Shown piece after piece: positions 26,433-35,660 of a stretch of 64,000 nt of DNA. The position numbers were made by a program, and so were the translations under genes. Positions within the stretch are counted from its first letter, which is position 1. Every line of letters begins with the position of its first letter. Source of the stretch: Lysobacterales bacterium. GTDB lineage: Bacteria; Pseudomonadota; Gammaproteobacteria; Xanthomonadales; SZUA-36. Under the pieces are notes generated by a model that saw nothing but the letters and a program-made list of their open reading frames with translations, was not told the DNA's origin and made no database searches. The stretch spans positions 1 through 64,000 of the forward strand of contig JAKITK010000007.1 of the NCBI GenBank assembly GCA_021648125.1, written 5' to 3'.

Positions 26433-27134
26433 TCAATTTTCCATCTCGCGCGCCTTGGCAAGCGCCGATGCGAGTACGCCCGCTGGTACAGCCACAATCC
26501 CCAGGCCAATAAGTAGTATGCCAAAGGTGAATAACTTGCCGCCAACGGTTACCGGATAGATATCCCCATAGCCAACCGTTGTTAATGTAGAAATAGCCCA
26601 CCATAAACTGTGGAAGATGGAAGCAAATGATTCCGGTTGCACAGGATTTTCAAAGTAATATATTCCAACCCCGGCGAGGAAAATTAATATTAATGTTACA
26701 AAAAGAAATAACACTAACTCTTCTTTTGCGAGGATAAAGGCCCGGTGAAAGCGCTTAGCAGCAGCGCTATACCGGGCAAACTTCAAAATCCTCACCAAAC
26801 GTAGCAGCCTGAATATGCGCAGAGATCTTAAATCAACCCCGGTAGAGAGATAAAAGGGAAGAATTGCGAGCAGGTCTAATATGCCAAAAAACGAAAAGAT
26901 ATACCCCCGCTTATTACTTGCAACTAGAATCCTCGAGAGGTACTCAAAACTAAAAATGATTACAGTGAAAATTTCAAAGCGATGTAAAAATGTACGGGTA
27001 TCAGGCTCCAGATTAGGCAGAGTTTCCACAGAAAAACTAATCAACGAAAGAACAATAAGCACCTGAATAATGAGGTCGAACGCCTTACCAGAAGCGCTGT
27101 TATTTTCTTCAATGATTTGCTTAAAACTGACCAC
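26433..27134 (-). CDS. Voltage-gated-type potassium channel
   Basis: A 233-residue inner-membrane ion channel with six segments. S4 carries regularly spaced Arg (L-R-S-L-R-I-F-R-L-L-R-L-V-R-I). The pore loop ends T-T-V-G-Y-G-D-I-Y-P, the K+ selectivity filter, at about 185-194. It is a six-TM Kv-like channel without a fused cytoplasmic RCK domain, the normal length for this bacterial class. It is transcribed alone; the next minus-strand gene starts 122 nt downstream. Confidence 0.9.
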   Translation of the reverse strand: MVSFKQIIEENNSASGKAFDLIIQVLIVLSLISFSVETLPNLEPDTRTFLHRFEIFTVIIFSFEYLSRILVASNKRGYIFSFFGILDLLAILPFYLSTGVDLRSLRIFRLLRLVRILKFARYSAAAKRFHRAFILAKEELVLFLFVTLILIFLAGVGIYYFENPVQPESFASIFHSLWWAISTLTTVGYGDIYPVTVGGKLFTFGILLIGLGIVAVPAGVLASALAKAREMEN

Positions 27135-27350
27135 TCTCTATTCCCCTAGAATACTGTCTGCTTTGGCTGGGTGTTTGTACACCTCATTCGAATGCAACTA
27201 TGCAGGATATCTTACACCCTTTTATCAAACTCGAATTGAATTCCCACCCCAAGTATCGAAATAGCGATATACTAGTAATTGGGCGTTGGTTTCTAGTCTA
27301 CTGACTATAAAGTTAACGGGGCGGTAGGGCGCTAAAGAGCAAAATTAAAA

Positions 27351-30125
27351 ATGAAGAAATATATTACAGCAGGTATTTTCTTTCTGATAACTTATATTGT
27401 TACCAGCATTACTTCTCAATCGCATTCAATGCTAATAATAGTTCTAGCAACTTTCCTGGGTTATACCATTGCCCGTATTGGTAGCTTGCAAAAAGAACTA
27501 CAACAATTACGAGAAATGCTTTCCGGAAATCGGCAAGAAAAAAACAAGCAAATACCCAGCCCCAGTGTTGCCGATAACGCTATAAAACCGGATTTCCAAG
27601 GCAGTGATTATTATTCGGATAAGCCAACACAATCGACGCCGATTGTTGAAGCTAAAACCAAGCGCGCGACTGATACCGATGTCGACTTCAAGCCAGACTC
27701 AAGTCCAAGCCATACACCAGCACACACTGAGCAAACCTCAGCAGCTAATACTGGCAGCCCAGCACCACGCACTCAAGCACCGCGGGTTCCTGGGCTTTCA
27801 GACAAAGTGTTTAGCTACCTAAAAGACTTTTTAACTGGCGGTAACCTGTTTGTTAAAATCGGCATACTGATATTGTTCTTCGGCGTCTCGTTTCTACTTA
27901 AACACATGTCTGATAGCGGTATGTTCCCTATCCAATACCGCTTAATTGCTGTTGTTATAGGCGCCATTGCATTGTTGCTGTTTGGCTGGCGGATCCGCGA
28001 CAAAAAAGCCAAGTACGCGCTATTATTGCAAGGTGCGGGTATAGGCGTACTTTACCTGGTTATTTTTGCAGCATTTAACATGTATAACTTATTGCCTTCA
28101 CTGCCAACCTTTGTACTATTATTTATAGTTAGTATGCTTTCAGCGGCACTAGCGGTACTGCAAGATTCACGCGCACTCGCTATCATCGGGTTCTCTGGTG
28201 GTTTTCTGGCGCCTGTTCTGGCATCATCCGGCTCCGGAAACCATGTGGGACTGTTTAGTTACTATGCCATTCTTAATGTTGCGTTGGTCGCTGTAGCTTG
28301 GTTTAAGGCCTGGAGACCGCTGAACCTGCTGGGTTTTGCCTTCACTTTTATAATTGGCAGTGTATGGGGAGCATTTAATTATCAAGCAGAGAACTTCAGT
28401 ACAACTGAACCTTTTCTGCTGCTATTTTTCCTGTTCTATGTATTAATTGCTGTTCTATTTGCCTTGCGTCAACCGCCCAAATTGCGTGGCTATGTTGATG
28501 GCACACTGCTGTTTGGCGTACCCCTGGCTGCATCTGCCTTGCAGTATTTGCTGGTCAAAGATATTGAGTACGGCGTAGCACTGTCTGTACTTGGCTTTGG
28601 TGTCTTTTATATATCGCTGGCAATATTCCTCTGGAAAAAATCAGGAAATGGACTACGACTATTATCAGAAGCCTTTCTTGCCCTGGGCGTTATTTTCACC
28701 TCACTGGCCATTCCTTTCGCAATTTCGCCAGCATATACAGCCGCAGCATGGGGGCTGGAAGGGCTGGGTTTTATCTGGCTGGGCACTCGCCAAAACCGAA
28801 TATCCATGCGCCTGTTCGGACTATTGTTACAGCTGGGCGCTGCTGTAATCGTCTTATGGAGCACTAACTACGAACAACAAATAGCATTTATCAATGGTGA
28901 TTTTATCAGCGCGCTTATGTTGGCAGTTGCAGGCATTCTCAGTGCCCGTTTGCTATATAAGGAATACCAGGGAAAGCACAGATGGGAAACTAAACTCAGC
29001 CCAGTTTTATTAATCTGGGGCTTGCTCTGGTTAATTGTCGGCTTCATTAACCAAGTTTACGAGCATTATCCAGACCGCTATTTAAATCATGCTGTACTTG
29101 GGTTTGCCAGCATTCTCAGTATCATCTTTACATTCGCTGCGCTACGCACAAAGCCTGTGTGGCAGCATGCATGGACTGTTGCAATAGCGTTGCTGCCGTT
29201 CATGTTAATGGCTTTGATATTCGACATACCCAGCGATCTAAGCACTGCTTATGGATGGTTGGTATGGCCGTTCGCATTTTCTGCATTTTACTGGCTGCTC
29301 CGCCAACTAGATGATTCAGAAACTAAAATTAAAATTACTCCGTGGCTCCACACCGCAGTATTGCTGCTTGCCGTACTATTTATTGTCATAGAGGCTAATT
29401 GGGTTATAGCTATTAAACTTCAACTTAGCATCGGCTGGCAAATCATCGGCTGGGCTATCCCTGCTGTCATCGCTTTGATTATTGTCAGCAAGTCCAAAAG
29501 GTGGCCTTTCGGCCAGCATGCTGATGCTTATCAAAAAAACGCAGCTGGTATTTTGGCCGGAGCTCTGGTGCTATGGAGCATTGGCGCCATCATAAGCCGG
29601 GGAGACGCCTACCCTATACCATGGGTGCCGGTATTAAACCCTGTGGATATTATGTTCGGAATTGTGCTGATCACACTTATTAGCTGGTGGCGGCGCTCTG
29701 ATAAGATATTCAAAACATTAAATATCCCAAGCCGCAATGTGCAAGCGGGGCTCGCAGGGCTGTTTTTTATCTGGCTTAACTTTAGCGTGTTTCGTATTTC
29801 ACACCACTGGTTTAAGGTAAGTTACGATTATAATAGTATGTTTGATTCCGCTCTAACTCAAACCTCAATTTCTATACTCTGGGCGCTTATCGGCGTGATA
29901 ATTACAGTATTTGCCAGCCGTAAAAACTTGCGTCCAATATGGATTATAGGCGGTATATTGCTTGCACTAGTGGTCTTGAAACTGTTCCTAGTCGATTTAT
30001 CGGAGTTAGGCGGTATTGGGCGTATTGTTTCTTTCCTGATTGTCGGCGGCTTGTTAACCAGCATTGGCTACTTCGCACCACTACCTGGAGATGAAAATGA
30101 TGAGGCAGATAAAAACCGTGATTAA
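27351..30125 (+). CDS. DUF2339 polytopic membrane protein
   Basis: A 924-residue inner-membrane protein with about 20-25 predicted helices. An N-terminal TM (5-25) is followed by a coiled Gln/Lys-rich linker and a low-complexity Thr/Pro/Ala stretch (70-150), then the large helical domain starting F-L-T-G-G-N-L-F-V-K-I-G-I-L-I-L-F-F-G, the diagnostic DUF2339 block. The family has no established function. The downstream DUF3999 gene overlaps its 3' end, and the two are usually neighbours, so they probably work as a pair. Confidence 0.88.
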   Translation: MKKYITAGIFFLITYIVTSITSQSHSMLIIVLATFLGYTIARIGSLQKELQQLREMLSGNRQEKNKQIPSPSVADNAIKPDFQGSDYYSDKPTQSTPIVEAKTKRATDTDVDFKPDSSPSHTPAHTEQTSAANTGSPAPRTQAPRVPGLSDKVFSYLKDFLTGGNLFVKIGILILFFGVSFLLKHMSDSGMFPIQYRLIAVVIGAIALLLFGWRIRDKKAKYALLLQGAGIGVLYLVIFAAFNMYNLLPSLPTFVLLFIVSMLSAALAVLQDSRALAIIGFSGGFLAPVLASSGSGNHVGLFSYYAILNVALVAVAWFKAWRPLNLLGFAFTFIIGSVWGAFNYQAENFSTTEPFLLLFFLFYVLIAVLFALRQPPKLRGYVDGTLLFGVPLAASALQYLLVKDIEYGVALSVLGFGVFYISLAIFLWKKSGNGLRLLSEAFLALGVIFTSLAIPFAISPAYTAAAWGLEGLGFIWLGTRQNRISMRLFGLLLQLGAAVIVLWSTNYEQQIAFINGDFISALMLAVAGILSARLLYKEYQGKHRWETKLSPVLLIWGLLWLIVGFINQVYEHYPDRYLNHAVLGFASILSIIFTFAALRTKPVWQHAWTVAIALLPFMLMALIFDIPSDLSTAYGWLVWPFAFSAFYWLLRQLDDSETKIKITPWLHTAVLLLAVLFIVIEANWVIAIKLQLSIGWQIIGWAIPAVIALIIVSKSKRWPFGQHADAYQKNAAGILAGALVLWSIGAIISRGDAYPIPWVPVLNPVDIMFGIVLITLISWWRRSDKIFKTLNIPSRNVQAGLAGLFFIWLNFSVFRISHHWFKVSYDYNSMFDSALTQTSISILWALIGVIITVFASRKNLRPIWIIGGILLALVVLKLFLVDLSELGGIGRIVSFLIVGGLLTSIGYFAPLPGDENDEADKNRD

Positions 30126-31488
30126 TATAAGCAACTCGCTACAAAGGCATATTCTGATGCTGCTGGTTCTACTAACTCCAGCACTGGTGTTGGCAGAAAA
30201 ACCACTTGCTTTAGATCATTTCGCCTTTAGTTCAACACTTTCTGAGGCCGATAACTCTCTCAGGGAAGTTACCTTGCCCATCAACATTCTGGAGAAAATA
30301 CAACGCAAGGACTTCGGTGATTTGCGCATTTTCAACGCCCAGGGGCAGGAAGTCCTGCACCAATTCCGACCAGCATCTACGCGTAAGCAGGTTATTCAAA
30401 CAGCACTCAATTTTTACCCTTTCGATCGCGAACAGGTAGCAGACCCAGCCTATATTCGCATCAAAATACAACAAAGCAGGAACATCCGGGTTATCAACCT
30501 GGAAAGCGATCAACAAAAATCACCAAGCAGTAATGAATATCAATATATCGCTGAAAACAGGAACACATCACTACCACTGTGTGAATTAATCCTCAATTGG
30601 GACCAACCCAAGCCAAATATGATTCTGTCAATAAGAGTTGATGCCAGTAAGGATCTGCAAAACTGGTCAACACTCAATAGATCAGCAAATTTGTCCAAGC
30701 TTGACTATGCCGGATCAAAACTCATTCATGCAAGACTTGCCATTGCTTGCACCCAACACACATACTTGCGTCTAAGCTGGGTCAAACCAGAACCGGGGCT
30801 CAAACTGAAATACATAACCGCTATATACAAACAGAAAAAAGAACGCGTGTTACAGCAGAAAATAATCGGCAAACCTGATTACGGCGATGATGGCAACTGG
30901 TATTTCAAAACAGCCACCGTAGCCCCTGTCACCCAACTGGAACTCATCCCACCTACCGATGGTTTGCTGTATAAAGGCCGCCTATATTCAAGGCCAGATG
31001 ATACCAGTCAATGGCGCCATCAATCGTTAATCAGCCAATACCAATTGAAAATATCTGGTACCAAGCTTTCCAGTACCCCGCTAATGCTAAGACCTAACAA
31101 TGACAGTTTTTGGAAAATTGAACTCGATTCAAGTAAACAGCTTAGGGATGATCAGCTTCCCGATATCAAATTTGGCTGGCGCCAGCGGAAACTTGTTTTC
31201 CTGGCCCAAGGAGAGCCTCCATTCACTCTCGCCTACGGTAACAGCCAAATAGCAGCGAGCAACCATCATGGGATAAATGACCTCATTAAAGGAATGACAA
31301 ACAAAAGTGACATGCTCGATGAAGTCACTCCTGGAAAACCCATTAAAAACACCAACATAACCAAGCTTAACCCTGAACCTAAGAAAACCATTCCGTGGGG
31401 ACTTATTGGCTTATGGCTTCTACTGATACTTGGCACTGCTGTTTTAGGCTATATGGCGTACCGCCTATATCAACAAATGAATGAGTAA
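30097..31488 (+). CDS. DUF3999 family protein
   Basis: About 463 residues. The start is one of the ATGs at 30091, 30097 or 30100, just after a GGAG site; it overlaps the DUF2339 stop by about 29 nt. A longer frame from 30064 exists but is less likely. A signal peptide (L-L-V-L-L-T-P-A-L-V-L-A) precedes beta-rich domains with D-L-R-I-F-N-A-Q-G, typical of DUF3999. One C-terminal transmembrane helix (I-G-L-W-L-L-L-I-L-G) follows. So most of the protein is periplasmic. Its role is unknown, tied by overlap to DUF2339. Confidence 0.82.
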   Translation: MMRQIKTVINISNSLQRHILMLLVLLTPALVLAEKPLALDHFAFSSTLSEADNSLREVTLPINILEKIQRKDFGDLRIFNAQGQEVLHQFRPASTRKQVIQTALNFYPFDREQVADPAYIRIKIQQSRNIRVINLESDQQKSPSSNEYQYIAENRNTSLPLCELILNWDQPKPNMILSIRVDASKDLQNWSTLNRSANLSKLDYAGSKLIHARLAIACTQHTYLRLSWVKPEPGLKLKYITAIYKQKKERVLQQKIIGKPDYGDDGNWYFKTATVAPVTQLELIPPTDGLLYKGRLYSRPDDTSQWRHQSLISQYQLKISGTKLSSTPLMLRPNNDSFWKIELDSSKQLRDDQLPDIKFGWRQRKLVFLAQGEPPFTLAYGNSQIAASNHHGINDLIKGMTNKSDMLDEVTPGKPIKNTNITKLNPEPKKTIPWGLIGLWLLLILGTAVLGYMAYRLYQQMNE

Positions 31489-31542
31489 TGGCACAAAGCC
31501 ATACTACGATTTAATTATGTTTCATCAAAAAGGCGCATACTA

Positions 31543-32403
31543 CTAATTGCTGAGAGCCTGCTTTATTGCCTGAAGTTTGTCGTGGGCAAGTGCGGTATTT
31601 CGTGGCCCCATGCGTAGCATTTGTTTTTGTAGCGGCGAAAGGTTTTCCAGCACTTCATCTTTATATTTATACACTACTGAGGTATGGGTAAGCTCAATTT
31701 CGCCCTCTGGCAAGCTTGGAGTTTCAAGCATTTCTTCTATAGCGCGTAAAAGCGTTGAATCAAAACTTTTATCCGCATAACCCAGTTCCGCGTAAGCCTC
31801 TTCCAGCAAGGGTGAGAGCTGGCGATAGCTTGATACTATTAAATCAGTATCAATCGCAGAAAATATATCGATGTAGTGGTTATAGCGCGCGTAGTTGGTG
31901 ACTTGCAAATACTCTTTGTCACCTATTTTTTCAACTTTGAATTTTTCTTTTGGTTTAGGTATGGAGATATATTTTTGGGCTACTTTTCCATTCGCGACAT
32001 TATCAATAACCACCACAAACTTACGCAATGATTCTTCGGTTGTCACCCATTTCAGCCATTCTTTGCTCGGATGAAGCTGGCCGAGTGTGGCAATAGCAAG
32101 TTCATTGCTGTCATCGAGTGCAGGCTGCTGCGGTTTCGGGATGGTGTTTTCTATTTCAAAAGGGAGCGGGGCTTCAACCGGAACAGGTTGCTTAGTGTTT
32201 TCTGTCTTTATGGGAGCTGGGACAACCGCCTGAGGCGGGGCAGCCACCGGTTGATTTTGCTGCGGCTGCCAGATAAAGGCAAAATAAAAGCCACCGGCCA
32301 TCAGGAAAAGAATAACTATGACAAGCCATGACCAAAGGCTTTTCTGTCTGGCGCTTGCCGCATCACGGCGAAGTTTTTCTTCATACTTTTCCTGTTTCAT
32401 CAT
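31543..32403 (-). CDS. DUF3014 domain protein
   Basis: A roughly 286-residue single-pass protein (start at one of two adjacent ATGs, 32403 or 32400). One N-terminal TM is followed by a Pro-rich linker rich in P-V/A-P. A C-terminal domain with L-R-K-F-V-V-V-I-D-N-V-A-N-G (about 115-130) matches DUF3014. Topology places the domain in the periplasm. It lies 77 nt downstream of the methyltransferase on the same strand. Confidence 0.75.
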   Translation of the reverse strand: MMKQEKYEEKLRRDAASARQKSLWSWLVIVILFLMAGGFYFAFIWQPQQNQPVAAPPQAVVPAPIKTENTKQPVPVEAPLPFEIENTIPKPQQPALDDSNELAIATLGQLHPSKEWLKWVTTEESLRKFVVVIDNVANGKVAQKYISIPKPKEKFKVEKIGDKEYLQVTNYARYNHYIDIFSAIDTDLIVSSYRQLSPLLEEAYAELGYADKSFDSTLLRAIEEMLETPSLPEGEIELTHTSVVYKYKDEVLENLSPLQKQMLRMGPRNTALAHDKLQAIKQALSN

Positions 32404-32480
32404 CCTCAACCTGTTTTTCCCACACACTAATACCAGACTTATCTACTGGCTGTTAGTTCAATTTAGAAAGTCCTGAGGCG

Positions 32481-33068
32481 CTACGGGCGGCCCAATCCAG
32501 TGGATTTTCGTTCTAGACATAATGTGTTTCCTATACCGGGTTTTCGGGCGACTATTTGTGCTACTGCTCGTTCCGGTTTTTTTAAAATACCTTCGAAACT
32601 GTAAATAATTTCCCAATCCTGAAATATAGCTTCCAGCTCCCCCGGCTGCAACAGAAAATTCGGATTATTCGGTCGCCCGAAGCGCCGGTTTTCGGTAGTG
32701 AAGGTTTCATATATCACTAGGCCTGTTGGCATAGTAGCAGCAATTAGTGCCGGGAACAGTGGTCGGTGAAGATAGCGAAACCCCAGTATCGCACTAAACT
32801 GGCGTTCAGCTAGTGGGTTTATATCCGCTACTTCAAGGTCTACTTGCCAGCAACTACCGGGTAGTGATGTCGCTGTTAAATGCGCATCTATCCCGGCTAG
32901 GGCTGATTCGGATTTATCCGCAAAGACTACATCCACACCGCTTTCTGCCAATACCAAACCATTACGGCCATCGCCGCAGGCAAGATCCAGGACCGGCTGT
33001 GTGCTTTCCAGCGAAGTCAGTAAATCCAGGTGATTAAATAACAGTTGAGCAGCCTGCTGCTTAGCCAT
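32481..33068 (-). CDS. Class I SAM-dependent methyltransferase
   Basis: About 195 residues from ATG 33068. Motif I is D-L-A-C-G-D-G-R-N-G (about 27-36), followed by V-V-F-A-D-K-S (acidic end of strand 2). The SAM fold is clear, but the substrate is not. The family resembles small TehB-like proteins. The start overlaps the exonuclease stop by 8 nt (33061-33068), so the two are translationally coupled. The last 15 residues (L-C-L-E-R-K-S) look like an added tail. Confidence 0.8.
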   Translation of the reverse strand: MAKQQAAQLLFNHLDLLTSLESTQPVLDLACGDGRNGLVLAESGVDVVFADKSESALAGIDAHLTATSLPGSCWQVDLEVADINPLAERQFSAILGFRYLHRPLFPALIAATMPTGLVIYETFTTENRRFGRPNNPNFLLQPGELEAIFQDWEIIYSFEGILKKPERAVAQIVARKPGIGNTLCLERKSTGLGRP

Positions 33069-33846
33069 TAACCTGATAGTCGAAATCAATAATCAGCGGC
33101 GCGTGATCAGAAAACCTCTCCTCTTTATAGATTGATGCGGCGCTGACCTTGTTTGCGAGGCTCGGACTGATGACCTGATAGTCGAGTCGCCAACCGGTAT
33201 TGTTAGCCCATGCCTGGCCGCGGTTTGACCACCAGGTATACTGATGTTCACGCTCATCTACCTGTCGAAATGCATCGACCATACCCAAGCCATCGCTGGA
33301 ATACAGTTTATCCATCCACGCGCGTTCTTCAGGCAGAAATCCGGAATTTTTCTGATTCCCCCGCCAGTTTTTAATATCAATTTTTTTATGCGCTATATTC
33401 CAATCACCACAGATGACTACATCACGACTACCTTTGGCTAGCTCAATAATCACCGGCTCTAGTTTTGCCATGCATTCATATTTGAGTAACTGGCGTTCTT
33501 CCTTGGATGAGCCCGAGGGCATATAAACAGAAATTACGGTTAAATTACCCACTTCTACCTGCAGCCAACGACCTTCAGTATCAAACCAGTCGATACCGAC
33601 ACCGAGTTGCACATTATCGGGCGTATGCGGGGTGTAAATTGCGGTGCCGCTATAGCCTTTTTTCTCGGCATCAGAAAAATATACATGCTGACCTTGAGGA
33701 TGAAACACCTCAGCATCAAGCTGATGTTGCTGAGCTTTGGTTTCCTGAATACAGACAAAGTCTGCTTTTTGCGCCTCCAGCCACTCAAAAAAACCCTTGC
33801 GTGCAGCGGCGCGGATACCATTAGTATTAACTGAAATTATGCGCAT
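33061..33846 (-). CDS. xthA: Exodeoxyribonuclease III
   Basis: A 261-residue Mg-dependent AP endonuclease/3'-5' exonuclease for base-excision repair. Key motifs: I-S-V-N-T-N-G-I-R-A-A (start), Q-E-T-K-A near 34-38 (metal-binding Glu), C-G-D-W-N-I-A-H near 145-152, and S-D-H-A-P-L near 246-251. Length is typical. It overlaps the DUF885 stop by 1 nt and the methyltransferase start by 8 nt, part of a tight operon with glnS. Confidence 0.93.
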   Translation of the reverse strand: MRIISVNTNGIRAAARKGFFEWLEAQKADFVCIQETKAQQHQLDAEVFHPQGQHVYFSDAEKKGYSGTAIYTPHTPDNVQLGVGIDWFDTEGRWLQVEVGNLTVISVYMPSGSSKEERQLLKYECMAKLEPVIIELAKGSRDVVICGDWNIAHKKIDIKNWRGNQKNSGFLPEERAWMDKLYSSDGLGMVDAFRQVDEREHQYTWWSNRGQAWANNTGWRLDYQVISPSLANKVSAASIYKEERFSDHAPLIIDFDYQVNG

Positions 33847-35660
33847 TATTGTTGCTTCTCCAAAATATACCGATCAACTTCTTGCTCAACCAGGGTTAGT
33901 GGTAGGCCGCCATGGGTTAACACTGCGTCATGGAAATCGCGAATATCAAACTTATCGCCCAGTTCTTGTCTGGCTCGCTCGCGCAGCTCCAGAATTTTTA
34001 ACATCCCCACTTTATACGCCAATGCTTGCCCTGGCATTACCATATAGCGCTCAACCTCAGCAACCACTTCACCTTTAGGCATGCCCGTTTTTTCTAACAT
34101 ATACCGAATCGCTCGCTCCCTGGACCAACGCTTTTTGTGCAGACCTGTATCTACAACCAGCCGCACAGCCCGGAACATTTCTGCCTGTAAACGACCCAAG
34201 TTATGCAGCGGGTTTTCAAGCATTCCCATTTCATAGGCCAACTGCTCGGAATACAATGCCCAACCTTCGGAAAAGGCGGTAAATGGTAAGAAATTTCGGA
34301 ACATTGGTACGCCCTTGATCTCCATGGCAATGGCTATCTGTAAGTGATGCCCCGGCATGGCCTCATGATAGGCCAGCGTAGGCATACCCCATTGGGTAAT
34401 CGCTGAAAAATCCCGCAAGTTAGCGTAAAAAATACCTGGGCGAGAACCATCCATTGTGGGCGGGTTGTAATATGCCCCGGGAGCTGTGTCTTGTTTAAAT
34501 TCTGGAATTCGCTCTACTTTAACTGGCGCCTGCGGCAAGGTTCCAAACCAGTCTGGCAGTTTAACTGTGATCTCCTCAATCAGCTGCTGGTAGTCTTGCA
34601 GAATCTGATCGCCAGTAGTTTCACCGGGCTGATACAAGTAACGCGGATCTTGTGACAAAGCTTGCACGCGGACACCGACACTACCTTCACAGAGATTTTG
34701 CACACAGAGTATTTGATCCATAGCGGCTTCTATTCGAAGTACTTCAGCACGCCCAATTTTATGGATTTGTGTTGCCGTCATATCTGTAGTGGTATTGGCA
34801 CGAACTTGGAGCTCGTAAAATGCGTCACCATCAGGTAATGACCACACCCCATGGTTCTGGGTAGCCTTAGGTTTAAGCCCTTGGAAATATTTTATCAGTT
34901 GCCGGTAGGCAGGTTGCACACTAAGCCGGATTGCACTAGCGGCTCGCAACAGTAGAGATTTACGCACATCAGCATTCAACTGATCCAGCTTTTCAACTTT
35001 TTCTACAAACGCGCTATATAGAATATTTTCTTCGATTGATTGGGCGACAAACCCCTGCATTTCTTTGAGCACTTTCTGAACTACAAACTTAGGCGGAATA
35101 ATGCCTTTTTCTTCACGCAGCTCCAACCCTTGTATAACCCCGGTAAATTTTTCATCAAACTGATTGAGTCTGGCAATATAATCCTCAGCCTCACGCTGAG
35201 AGGTAATTAGGTGCTGAGTTGCCATGAAGGTCGGCAAATTACTCTGCACCCCAAACAGCTGGTTAACCGGATAGTTATGATACATAAACGGTTCACCAGC
35301 AACGATATCTTCCAGAAACCAGGAAAGCACCGCATAGGAAAGCTGTTGCTCACCTTTTAGCTCGGAGGAGTCATAGCTAAGTAATTGTTCCAGATTACGG
35401 CGGTTGATAGCGGCGTCTTCCAAAGCCCTAGCCGGACTGGAATCAGATAGTTCATCATTTTTATAGTGCAAACCCATTGGTTCCAGCAGTCGCATGCTGG
35501 AAAGCATCTCCGGGTTTCTGAACATAAACTCAATAAAAACTTTGTTATAAAATAGGTTCAAACTGAGTGGTTTGAAGTAGATGGTATGGACAACAAAGAC
35601 ACCGGTTAGCAAAACTACTGTAGCTAAACCAAGACCTAACCATTTAAAAAACTTCTTCAT
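33846..35660 (-). CDS. DUF885 family putative metallo-hydrolase
   Basis: A 604-residue protein with an N-terminal TM or uncleaved signal (about 8-26) and a large helical domain. The block Y-H-E-A-M-P-G-H-H-L-Q near 450 contains a zinc-binding H-E-x-x-x-x-H-H-like pattern, and G-W-A-L-Y-S-E-Q-L follows, typical of the family (predicted periplasmic M32-like metallopeptidases). Substrate unknown. Its start overlaps the glnS stop by 1 nt and its stop overlaps the xthA start by 1 nt. Confidence 0.82.
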   Translation of the reverse strand: MKKFFKWLGLGLATVVLLTGVFVVHTIYFKPLSLNLFYNKVFIEFMFRNPEMLSSMRLLEPMGLHYKNDELSDSSPARALEDAAINRRNLEQLLSYDSSELKGEQQLSYAVLSWFLEDIVAGEPFMYHNYPVNQLFGVQSNLPTFMATQHLITSQREAEDYIARLNQFDEKFTGVIQGLELREEKGIIPPKFVVQKVLKEMQGFVAQSIEENILYSAFVEKVEKLDQLNADVRKSLLLRAASAIRLSVQPAYRQLIKYFQGLKPKATQNHGVWSLPDGDAFYELQVRANTTTDMTATQIHKIGRAEVLRIEAAMDQILCVQNLCEGSVGVRVQALSQDPRYLYQPGETTGDQILQDYQQLIEEITVKLPDWFGTLPQAPVKVERIPEFKQDTAPGAYYNPPTMDGSRPGIFYANLRDFSAITQWGMPTLAYHEAMPGHHLQIAIAMEIKGVPMFRNFLPFTAFSEGWALYSEQLAYEMGMLENPLHNLGRLQAEMFRAVRLVVDTGLHKKRWSRERAIRYMLEKTGMPKGEVVAEVERYMVMPGQALAYKVGMLKILELRERARQELGDKFDIRDFHDAVLTHGGLPLTLVEQEVDRYILEKQQ